6,211 nucleotides of DNA from Vitreoscilla sp. Lineage in GTDB: Bacteria; Pseudomonadota; Gammaproteobacteria; Burkholderiales; Burkholderiaceae. The stretch covers positions 1 through 6,211 of the forward strand of contig JACMOG010000915.1 in NCBI GenBank assembly GCA_014378125.1. Reading direction: 5' to 3'. The notes beneath the pieces were generated by a model that had not been told where the DNA came from, searched no databases, and saw nothing but the letters and a program-made list of their open reading frames with translations. Both the position numbers and the translations under genes were made by a program. Shown one piece after another: positions 1 through 6,211 of this stretch. The first letter of the stretch is position 1, and each line of letters begins with the position of its first letter.

Positions 1-496
1 GCGCGGCCTTGATGGTGCCGGCCGCGGTCATCAGCATCGGGAACAGGCGCTGGTACTTGACGGTCGCGATCATCACGGCCTTGTAGCCGGCGATGTTGGC
101 CTGCGGGGTCAGCACGTCCATTCTCTGCGCCCGGGTGGTGCGCGGGGCGGCCTCGAGCGCGAACGCGGTGAGCCTGGCGTCGGCCAGCCTCTGCAGGCCG
201 TCGCGGTCGAACGGGTTGAGCATGCCCACCAGCACGGCGTCGGGCTTCATCAGCAAAAGCTCGTCGGCCAGCGGGGCGCGCACCTTCAGCACCAGGTCGG
301 CGCCCAGCGCGGCACCCCGGTCGACGATCTCGGCCCCGGCGGCCACGTAGGCCTCGTCGGTAGCGCTGGCGGCCGCGCCCGCGCCGGATTGCACGCGGAT
401 GACGTGCCCCTGCGCCTTGAGCTTCTTGGCCGTCTCCGGCGTGACCGCCACGCGCGTTTCGCCCGCCGCGGTTTCCAGCGGAACACCGATCAACAT
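1..496 (-). CDS. pntA: NAD(P) transhydrogenase subunit alpha, N-terminal part (cut by window edge)
   Basis: Proton-translocating transhydrogenase passes hydride between NADH and NADP+ at the inner membrane, coupled to proton flow; the alpha subunit carries the cytoplasmic NAD(H)-binding domain. The visible 165 residues start MLIGVPLETAAGETRVAVTPE, the family N-terminus (E. coli begins MRIGIPRE...NETRVAATP). Next come QSGAGAAAS, a KVRAPLADE segment, and RAQRMDVLTPQANIAGYKAV, matching the conserved RAQ...ANIAGY region. The last residues, around FPMLMTAAGTIKA, lie just before the expected nucleotide-binding glycine motif, which is beyond the edge. The ATG at 496 is chosen because a GAGGAGA Shine-Dalgarno lies 5 nt upstream of it and homology begins there. 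The wording around FPMLMTAAGTI resembles the split form (PntAA plus PntAB) more than the fused E. coli PntA, but this cannot be settled without the 3' end. Alanine dehydrogenase shares this fold and is a less likely alternative. The gene diverges from nudJ. Confidence 0.9.
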   Translation of the reverse strand, partial: MLIGVPLETAAGETRVAVTPETAKKLKAQGHVIRVQSGAGAAASATDEAYVAAGAEIVDRGAALGADLVLKVRAPLADELLLMKPDAVLVGMLNPFDRDGLQRLADARLTAFALEAAPRTTRAQRMDVLTPQANIAGYKAVMIATVKYQRLFPMLMTAAGTIKAA

Positions 497-501
497 GGAA
501 G

Positions 502-508
502 TCTCCTC
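502..508 (-). promoter_or_regulatory. Shine-Dalgarno of pntA
   Basis: On the minus strand these bases read GAGGAGA, followed by ACTTC and then C directly before or into the ATG at 496; the AGGAG core sits about 6 nt from the start. This is the best ribosome binding site in the window and fixes the pntA start. It contrasts with nudJ, mnmA and cysB, which lack one. Confidence 0.75.
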
Positions 509-529
509 GCCTCGAGAATGGGCTGCGCA

Positions 530-535
530 AGCTTA
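530..535 (-). promoter_or_regulatory. possible -10 box for pntA
   Basis: The minus strand reads TAAGCT here, with a weak -35-like TGAACG 17 bp further upstream. Transcription would start near 523 and give a leader of about 27 nt containing the Shine-Dalgarno. Both hexamers match the sigma-70 consensus at only about half their positions, so this is a tentative placement. Confidence 0.25.
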
Positions 536-601
536 CACAGTTTGCTCGGCGGCGTTCAGGGCCTGTTCCCCGGGCGATTCAGCGTGAACGCAACGCCACA
601 C

Positions 602-621
602 CCGTGGGGCTCCCCCCACGG
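602..621. other. perfect 8-bp hairpin between pntA and nudJ
   Basis: CCGTGGGG (602-609), a 4-nt loop CTCC, then CCCCACGG (614-621) form a perfect GC-rich stem. On the plus strand it is followed by ATTTG, too short a T run for a classical intrinsic terminator; on the minus strand no T run follows at all. It lies between two divergent genes, where no upstream transcript clearly needs stopping. It could insulate nudJ from stray transcription, act as a protein-binding dyad, or be a degenerate terminator. Confidence 0.55.
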
Positions 622-650
622 ATTTGCTGGCCTGCGGGCGCGGGCGCCGC

Positions 651-656
651 GACAAT
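651..656 (+). promoter_or_regulatory. -10-like box directly upstream of nudJ
   Basis: GACAAT lies 8 nt before the nudJ ATG. If used, transcription would start at or within a few bases of the start codon, giving a leaderless or nearly leaderless mRNA, in keeping with the lack of a Shine-Dalgarno. A -35 at the ideal spacing (TGGCCT, 628-633) is weak. The same arrangement appears before mnmA and cysB. Confidence 0.4.
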
Positions 657-664
657 CGCCAGCC

Positions 665-1174
665 ATGGGAGCAGATCGTTGGAAGCCTAGCGTCACCGTA
701 GCCGCCGTCATCGAGAAGGACGGCCGCTACCTGATGATCGAGGAGATGACGCGGGACGGCCTGCGCATCAACAACCCCGCCGGCGGCCTGGAGCCCGGCG
801 AATCGCCCATTGCCGGCGCGATGCGCGAGGCGCTCGAGGAGACCGCCTGCCACTTCACGCCCGAGGCCCTGCTGGGCGTCTACATGGCGCGCAACCCCGA
901 CACCGACCGCGGCCCCGGCGTCACCTACATGCGCTTCGCGTTCTGCGGCACGGCCAGCGATCCGGTGCCCGGCCAGGCGCTCGACAGCCCCGTGGTGCGC
1001 ACCCTCTGGATGACCGTCGACGAGGTGCGTGCCGCCAGCGACCGCCTGCGCGGCCCGCTGGTGCTGCAATGCATCGAGGATCACCGCGCCGGCAAGCGCC
1101 TGCCGCTGGACGCCCTGTTCACGCACCCCAGCGTGGCCTCGCCCGACGCGGGCGCCGTCACCTCGGAACCCTGA
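665..1174 (+). CDS. nudJ: NudJ-type Nudix hydrolase (phosphatase acting on pyrophosphorylated substrates)
   Basis: Nudix enzymes cleave nucleoside diphosphates linked to another moiety; E. coli NudJ (YmfB) hydrolyses nucleoside di-/triphosphates and HMP pyrophosphate in the cytosol. The 169-residue product has the Nudix box at residues 40-62 (G-x5-E-x7-REALEETAC), with catalytic R54, E55, E58 and E59 present. The usual Gly near the end of the box is Ala61, and the aliphatic position after RE is Ala56. Two further stretches match NudJ closely: the N-terminal [10 protein letters not shown]...EEMTRDG...[11 protein letters not shown], and [24 protein letters not shown] (residues 128-151, E. coli [24 protein letters not shown]). 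Ahead of mnmA is also its place in E. coli. The ATG at 665 is chosen because homology starts there; the frame stays open upstream to 389, but that stretch is intergenic in character and overlaps divergent pntA. No Shine-Dalgarno is visible. Exact substrate is inferred from family. Confidence 0.88.
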   Translation: MGADRWKPSVTVAAVIEKDGRYLMIEEMTRDGLRINNPAGGLEPGESPIAGAMREALEETACHFTPEALLGVYMARNPDTDRGPGVTYMRFAFCGTASDPVPGQALDSPVVRTLWMTVDEVRAASDRLRGPLVLQCIEDHRAGKRLPLDALFTHPSVASPDAGAVTSEP

Positions 1175-1209
1175 GAGGCCTTTGCGGCGCGCGCCGGGCC
1201 CGGGTTTCC

Positions 1210-1215
1210 TACAAT
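1210..1215 (+). promoter_or_regulatory. -10-like box directly upstream of mnmA
   Basis: TACAAT, a 5 of 6 match to TATAAT, ends 6 nt before the mnmA ATG. Transcription from it would begin at or next to the start codon. The GAGG at 1217-1220 is only 1 nt from the ATG, too close to work as a Shine-Dalgarno. No good -35 is seen: the sequence just upstream is almost pure G/C and includes the palindromes 1186-1195 and 1194-1203. mnmA may also be read through from nudJ, since only 47 bp separate the genes. Confidence 0.45.
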
Positions 1216-1221
1216 CGAGGC

Positions 1222-2343
1222 ATGTGTGCGAAGCGTGTGGTGGTCGGCCTGTCCGGCGGTGTCGATTCGGCGGTGACGGCCCACCTGCTCAAGAAGCAGG
1301 GGCACGAGGTCGTCGGCATCTTCATGAAGAACTGGGAAGACGATGACGACGACGAGTACTGCTCGACGCGCCAGGACTTCCTGGACGCCGCCAGCGTGGC
1401 CGACGTGCTGGACATCGAGATCGAGCACGTCAACTTCGCGGCCGAATACAAGGATCGCGTGTTCGCCGAGTTCCTGCGCGAGCACCGCGCCGGCCGCACG
1501 CCCAACCCCGACGTGCTGTGCAACGCCGAGATCAAGTTCAAGGCGTTCCTGGACCACGCGATGCGCCTGGGCGCCGACAGCATCGCCACGGGCCACTACG
1601 CCCGCGTGCGGCTGAACGAGGCCACCGGGCGGCACGAGCTGCTGAAGGGCCTGGATCCGGGCAAGGACCAGAGCTACTTCCTGCACCGCCTGAACCAGGC
1701 ACAGCTGGCGCAGACGCTGTTCCCCGTGGGCGAATTGCACAAGACCGAGGTGCGCCGCATCGCCGACGAGATCAACCTGCCCAACGCGAAGAAGAAGGAT
1801 TCGACCGGCATCTGCTTCATCGGCGAGCGTCCGTTCCGCGAGTTCCTGAACAAGTACCTGGCGCAGAACCCCGGCCCGATCCTGGACGACCGCGGCCGCA
1901 AGCTGGGCGAGCATGTGGGCCTGAGCTTCTACACGCTGGGCCAGCGCCAGGGCCTGGGCATCGGCGGCGTGAAGGAAAAGCGCGGCCAGCGCGGCGGCGG
2001 CGAGCACGAGCCCTGGTTCGTGGCGCGCAAGGAGATGGACACCAATACCTTGCGCGTGGTGCAGGGGCACGACCATCCCTGGTTGCTGTCGCGTCGGCTC
2101 GGAGCGATGGATCTGAGCTGGGTGGCGGGGGCGACGCCCGCGGCCGGCGAGCTGGCGTCGAAGGCGCGCTACCGCCAGGCGGACGCGGCCTGCACGCTGG
2201 AACGCGCCTGCGACGAGGCGTCGATCGCGCTGAGCTTTCCTGATGCGCAGTGGGCGGTCACTCCCGGGCAATCGGCCGTGCTTTATGACGGCGACGTGTG
2301 CCTGGGTGGCGGCGTGATCGAGTCGGCAACGACGCTGGGCTGA
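1222..2343 (+). CDS. mnmA: tRNA-specific 2-thiouridylase MnmA
   Basis: MnmA installs sulfur at C2 of the wobble uridine (U34) of tRNA-Lys, -Glu and -Gln, using ATP to adenylate the base and persulfide sulfur relayed from IscS (through Tus proteins in E. coli). The 373-residue product is full length (E. coli about 368). The ATP-binding PP-loop SGGVDSA is at residues 11-17. The catalytic pair is Cys100 in [12 protein letters not shown] and Cys198 in the [16 protein letters not shown] block (E. coli Cys102 and Cys199). [25 protein letters not shown] and the C-terminal [21 protein letters not shown] are further family blocks. An acidic run (EDDDDDE, 39-45) sits where the E. coli protein is also acidic. 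A short Gly/basic stretch (251-261, [11 protein letters not shown]) is longer than in E. coli. The ATG at 1222 puts the PP-loop at its normal N-terminal place; the longer open frame from 1069 overlaps nudJ and is rejected. Confidence 0.97.
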   Translation: MCAKRVVVGLSGGVDSAVTAHLLKKQGHEVVGIFMKNWEDDDDDEYCSTRQDFLDAASVADVLDIEIEHVNFAAEYKDRVFAEFLREHRAGRTPNPDVLCNAEIKFKAFLDHAMRLGADSIATGHYARVRLNEATGRHELLKGLDPGKDQSYFLHRLNQAQLAQTLFPVGELHKTEVRRIADEINLPNAKKKDSTGICFIGERPFREFLNKYLAQNPGPILDDRGRKLGEHVGLSFYTLGQRQGLGIGGVKEKRGQRGGGEHEPWFVARKEMDTNTLRVVQGHDHPWLLSRRLGAMDLSWVAGATPAAGELASKARYRQADAACTLERACDEASIALSFPDAQWAVTPGQSAVLYDGDVCLGGGVIESATTLG

Positions 2344-2357
2344 CCAGAGGTGTCTGG
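2344..2357 (+). other. small hairpin just after the mnmA stop
   Basis: CCAGA, loop GGTG, then TCTGG form a perfect 5-bp stem starting at the base after the mnmA TGA. No T run follows, so it is not a standard intrinsic terminator. It may modestly stabilise the 3' end or be chance. Confidence 0.25.
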
Positions 2358-2377
2358 CATGCTCGCGTTCCAATTTC

Positions 2378-2382
2378 AAGGA
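2378..2382 (+). promoter_or_regulatory. Shine-Dalgarno of the DUF1304 gene
   Basis: AAGGA stands 7 nt before the ATG at 2390, at normal spacing, and supports that start. With only 46 bp after the mnmA stop, this suggests translation from an mRNA shared with mnmA, though a separate promoter is not excluded. Confidence 0.6.
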
Positions 2383-2389
2383 TCGCTCG

Positions 2390-2755
2390 ATGCTTACCAC
2401 CGTCGCCAACATCTTCGTCGCCCTGATGGCGCTGCTGCACGTCTATATCCTCGTGCTGGAGATGTTCCTGTGGACGACCAAGCGGGGCCGCCGGGCATTC
2501 GGCACGACGGCGGAATTCGCCGAGGCCAGCAAGGTGCTGGCAGCGAACCAGGGGCTCTACAACGGGTTCCTGGCCGCCGGGCTCGCATGGGGCCTGTACC
2601 TCGGCGCCGAAGGACACGGCGTCAAGCTGTTCTTCCTGGGCTGCATCCTGGTGGCGGGGCTGTACGGCGGCCTGACGGCGACGCGCAAGATCCTGTTCAT
2701 CCAGGCGATCCCCGCGACGATCGGCATCGCGTTGGTGATGGCATCCGGGGCATAG
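2390..2755 (+). CDS. DUF1304 family small integral membrane protein
   Basis: The 121-residue protein has four hydrophobic segments, at about residues 3-27, 54-72, 78-97 and 101-119, with a basic loop KRGRR at 31-35, so it is predicted to sit in the inner membrane. It fits DUF1304 as I recall the family: an N-terminal segment with His17, Glu24 and FLWTT, followed by RGRRAFG, then FAEASKVLAANQGLYNGFLA (43-62) and a C-terminal TRKILFIQAIPA (98-109). Length is usual for the family. No biochemical role is established to my knowledge. The conserved His, Glu, Asn and Gln in or near the membrane segments are the obvious candidates for function, by inference. It follows mnmA in the same direction and has its own ribosome binding site, so co-transcription is plausible. 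Nothing ties it to tRNA thiolation or to sulfur beyond position. Confidence 0.85.
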   Translation: MLTTVANIFVALMALLHVYILVLEMFLWTTKRGRRAFGTTAEFAEASKVLAANQGLYNGFLAAGLAWGLYLGAEGHGVKLFFLGCILVAGLYGGLTATRKILFIQAIPATIGIALVMASGA

Positions 2756-2779
2756 TCGGTTTTCGCAAATGCTTCCGCG

Positions 2780-2817
2780 GCATAAGGCATATGCGGTTAT
2801 CGAGTAGGGTTCGATAA
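2780..2817. promoter_or_regulatory. nested inverted repeats, candidate CysB operator
   Basis: Several dyads overlap here. ATAA (2782-2785), 11 bases, then TTAT (2797-2800) form one, around a central palindrome GCATATGC (2787-2794). TTATCGA (2797-2803), a 7-nt spacer, then TCGATAA (2811-2817) form a second, perfect 7-bp repeat. The TTAT arm is shared by both. The second dyad overlaps the -10-like box of cysB, so a bound protein would block the promoter. LysR-type regulators bind dyads of this size, and CysB represses its own gene in enterobacteria. Assignment to CysB is inference. Confidence 0.5.
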
Positions 2818-2818
2818 T
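2813..2818 (+). promoter_or_regulatory. -10-like box directly upstream of cysB
   Basis: GATAAT, a 5 of 6 match to TATAAT, ends 6 nt before the cysB ATG, again predicting a leaderless or nearly leaderless transcript. The ideal -35 position (2790-2795, TATGCG) is poor and falls inside the dyads. There is no Shine-Dalgarno ahead of the ATG. Confidence 0.5.
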
Positions 2819-2824
2819 CGTTTC

Positions 2825-3772
2825 ATGAACTTCCAACAGTTGCGCTCCGTGCGCGAGGCCGTGCGCCGGGGCTTCAACCTCACCGAGGTCGCCCAGGCAC
2901 TGCACACGTCGCAGCCGGGCGTCAGCCGCCAGATCCGCGAGCTCGAGGATGAACTGGGCGTCGAGATCTTCGTGCGCGTGGGCAAGCGCCTCACCGGCCT
3001 CACCCAGCCCGGCGTGGCCGTGCTGCCCTGGGTGGAGCGCCTGCTGCAGGACGCCGAGAGCCTGCAGCGCGCCAGCGAGGAGTTCACGCAGGGAACCAGC
3101 GGCGTGCTCACCATCGCCGCCACCCACTCCCAGGCGCGCTACGCGCTGCCCAGGGCCGTGCGCGATTTCCGGGCGGCCCACCCCAACGTCCAGCTGCAGT
3201 TGCACCAGGGCTCGCCCGAGCAGATCGCCCAGATGCTGCTCACCGGCACCGTCGACATCGGCATCGCGTCGCACCTGCTGGCCGAGCGTCCCGAGCTGGT
3301 GGCGCTGCCGTGCTATCGCTGGACGCACTCCATCGTCGTGCCCGAGGGCCATCCGCTGGTGGCCGACGGCGAGGTGACGCTGGAGCGCCTGGCCAAGTAC
3401 CCGATCATCACGTACGACATCGGCCTCACCGGCCGCTGGAGCATCGACGCCGCGTTCAAGCGCGCGGGCCTGCGCCCCGACATCGTGATCACCGCGATGG
3501 ACGCCGACATCATCAAGACCTACGTCGACCTGGGCCTGGGCGTGGGCATCCTGGCCTCCATCGCGATGGACGACGACCAGCCCGGCCGCCTGCGCGCGGT
3601 CGACGCGCGCCACCTGTTCTCCATCAACACCACCAGCGTGGCCGTGCGTCGCGGCGGCCTGCTGCGCGGCTACGCCTACGACTTCATCCAGACCTTCGCG
3701 TCGCACCTCACGCGCGAGGTGGTGGAGGCCGCGCAGGCGGCGCCCAGCGACACCGAGCAGGCGCCGCTGTAG
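2825..3772 (+). CDS. cysB: CysB-type LysR transcriptional regulator of sulfur assimilation
   Basis: CysB is a tetrameric LysR regulator that activates sulfate uptake and reduction genes when acetylserine accumulates. The 315-residue product has the N-terminal winged helix-turn-helix at about residues 1-60, with FNLTEVAQALHTSQPGVSRQIRELEDELGVEIF as recognition region, joined by a linker helix to a periplasmic-binding-protein-like effector domain (about 93-315). It aligns without gaps to E. coli CysB through ATHSQARYALP, HQGSPEQIA, LPCYRWTHSIVV, YPIITYDIGLTGR, DADIIKTYVDLGLGVGI and YDFIQTFASHLTREVV. Sulfate-site residues recalled from the enterobacterial structure are kept or conservatively changed: T100, S102 (Thr), Q103, S149 (Thr), T202. 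The paralogue Cbl, or an SsuR-type organosulfur regulator, is an alternative within this subfamily, since Burkholderiales can carry more than one CysB-like protein. The start at 2825 is where homology begins. The cysA gene 2 kb away is a likely target. Confidence 0.9.
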   Translation: MNFQQLRSVREAVRRGFNLTEVAQALHTSQPGVSRQIRELEDELGVEIFVRVGKRLTGLTQPGVAVLPWVERLLQDAESLQRASEEFTQGTSGVLTIAATHSQARYALPRAVRDFRAAHPNVQLQLHQGSPEQIAQMLLTGTVDIGIASHLLAERPELVALPCYRWTHSIVVPEGHPLVADGEVTLERLAKYPIITYDIGLTGRWSIDAAFKRAGLRPDIVITAMDADIIKTYVDLGLGVGILASIAMDDDQPGRLRAVDARHLFSINTTSVAVRRGGLLRGYAYDFIQTFASHLTREVVEAAQAAPSDTEQAPL

Positions 3773-3785
3773 AGGAATGCCTCTA
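3770..3785 (+). other. hairpin embedding the cysB stop codon
   Basis: TAGAGG, loop AATG, then CCTCTA form a perfect 6-bp stem whose left arm begins with the TAG stop of cysB. No T run follows. It is too weak and lacks the tail of an intrinsic terminator, but it could pause polymerase or protect the 3' end. Confidence 0.3.
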
Positions 3786-3935
3786 GAACGATAGTCATCG
3801 ATACCGTTCGAAACGCGCACTTTCCAACGGTCCGGCCGCTTGCGCCCGTGGGGAGACCTCAAGATCCGCGGCGGACCGCCGATCCCGAGGGTGAAGCGCT
3901 CCAATCCGGGGTGCAGCGGCCATCCTGGTTGACCA
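3786..3935. other. upstream region of the diguanylate cyclase gene
   Basis: These 150 bp hold no convincing gene. Visible structure: CGAT-AGTC-ATCG (3788-3799 region), a CGTT-CGA-AACG dyad shortly after it, and the GC-rich inverted repeat CGGCGG-A-CCGCCG at 3869-3881. A TTGACC hexamer is repeated in tandem one base apart at 3929-3934 and 3936-3941, the second copy supplying the proposed start codon. No clear -35/-10 pair or Shine-Dalgarno is seen. The promoter is therefore unplaced; read-through from cysB is possible because no strong terminator separates them. Confidence 0.35.
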
Positions 3936-5783
<1,848 letters not shown>

Positions 5784-5786
5784 CGC

Positions 5787-6211
5787 CTATGCGGCGAAGC
5801 GGGTGATGTGCCGTGGCTTCAGGAACACGCGCGCGCCGGTCACCAGGCCCAGCCGCTCGCGCGTGGCCAAAAAGTCCTGGCGCGTGAGCTCGACGTCGAC
5901 GAAGCTGCCGTCGTCGTCGCGCTTGAACTCGATGCGCGTGTTGGGCCCCACGGTGAGCATCTGGCCCACGGTCACCGACCAGGTGTCGGGCTCGGGCACG
6001 GCCACGATGTCGATCTCGTGCGGGCGCACGTAGTCGGTCTCCGAGCCGCGCGCGAACAGGTTCACGTTGCCCAGGAACTGCAGGACGAACGGCGTGGCCG
6101 GGTGGTCGTAGACCTCGCTCGGCGCGCCCTGCTGCTCGATCTTGCCCTGGTTCATGACGACCACGCGGTCGGCCACCTCCATGGCCTCTTCCTGGTCGTG
6201 CGTGACGAACA
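5787..6211 (-). CDS. cysA: sulfate/thiosulfate import ATP-binding protein CysA, C-terminal part (cut by window edge)
   Basis: CysA is the cytoplasmic ATPase that drives the CysTWA-Sbp/CysP importer of sulfate and thiosulfate. The visible 140 C-terminal residues open with [19 protein letters not shown], holding the switch (H-loop) histidine of ABC ATPases. Then come [31 protein letters not shown], the usual end of the ATPase domain in this family, and a TOBE-like regulatory domain with [10 protein letters not shown] and, at the end, [11 protein letters not shown]. The Walker A, Q-loop and signature motifs lie beyond the edge. The choice of CysA over related CUT1/MOI-type ATPases rests on [22 protein letters not shown], the VNLF segment and the nearby cysB; PotA- or UgpC-like alternatives are less likely. 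Its TAG stop is 3 bp from the stop of the convergent diguanylate cyclase gene. Being last in a sulfate transport operon to the right is likely but not visible. Confidence 0.87.
   Translation of the reverse strand, partial: FVTHDQEEAMEVADRVVVMNQGKIEQQGAPSEVYDHPATPFVLQFLGNVNLFARGSETDYVRPHEIDIVAVPEPDTWSVTVGQMLTVGPNTRIEFKRDDDGSFVDVELTRQDFLATRERLGLVTGARVFLKPRHITRFAA

Noticed and set aside
93..350. Plus-strand open frame opposite pntA
   Set aside because: Ser/Ala-rich translation antisense to a clear transhydrogenase sequence, with no ribosome binding site support.
389..664. N-terminal extension of nudJ by 92 residues
   Set aside because: The extra part overlaps the start of divergent pntA and the intergenic hairpin, has no Nudix-family resemblance, and the NudJ N-terminus is matched from 665.
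1186..1203. GC palindromes before mnmA as a terminator of nudJ
   Set aside because: The palindromes have no usable loop and are followed by only TTT, then the -10-like box. They are expected by chance in such GC-rich sequence.
1069..1221. N-terminal extension of mnmA by 51 residues
   Set aside because: It would overlap nudJ out of frame and push the PP-loop far from the N-terminus. MnmA proteins place it at about residue 10, as the ATG at 1222 does.
1081..2412. 443-codon open frame on the minus strand across mnmA
   Set aside because: It is antisense to the certain mnmA gene, its translation is low-complexity Ala/Val/Arg/Gln/His-rich, and it resembles no family. Long antisense frames are common at this GC content.

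Overview
The window is gene-dense, very GC-rich bacterial chromosome, with G/C dominating third codon positions. Protein resemblance and gene content point to a betaproteobacterium of the order Burkholderiales, probably near Comamonadaceae or the Rubrivivax/Leptothrix group. This placement is from memory of protein families and was not searched. I see no tRNA, rRNA, CRISPR array, insertion sequence or phage gene, and no stretch over 300 bases lacks a gene.

Layout, left to right. (1) 1-496, minus: N-terminal part of the NAD(P) transhydrogenase alpha subunit (pntA), cut by the left edge. (2) 497-664: divergent intergenic region with a perfect 8-bp hairpin and a -10-like box close to the next gene. 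(3) 665-1174, plus: NudJ-type Nudix hydrolase. (4) 1222-2343, plus: MnmA, the tRNA 2-thiouridylase. (5) 2390-2755, plus: small DUF1304 membrane protein. (6) 2756-2824: regulatory region with nested inverted repeats overlapping a -10-like box. (7) 2825-3772, plus: CysB-type LysR regulator. (8) 3773-3935: 163 bp with several small dyads. (9) 3936-5783, plus: diguanylate cyclase with a helical/TPR-like N-terminal half, a coiled coil and an intact GGDEF domain. (10) 5787-6211, minus: C-terminal part of the sulfate/thiosulfate importer ATPase CysA, cut by the right edge and converging on the cyclase gene with only 3 bp between stop codons.

The recognisable theme is sulfur. CysB controls sulfate assimilation, CysA powers sulfate uptake, and MnmA uses cysteine-derived sulfur to thiolate the tRNA wobble uridine. 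The nudJ-mnmA pair also occurs in E. coli, so it is an old linkage. The diguanylate cyclase between cysB and cysA is the least expected member, and a link between c-di-GMP and sulfur supply is only a hypothesis.

The most interesting non-coding signals are two. A -10-like hexamer ending 6-8 nt before the ATG recurs at nudJ, mnmA and cysB, suggesting leaderless or nearly leaderless mRNAs. The cysB promoter carries overlapping dyads that look like an autoregulatory operator. I found no convincing evidence of a wholly new system here.
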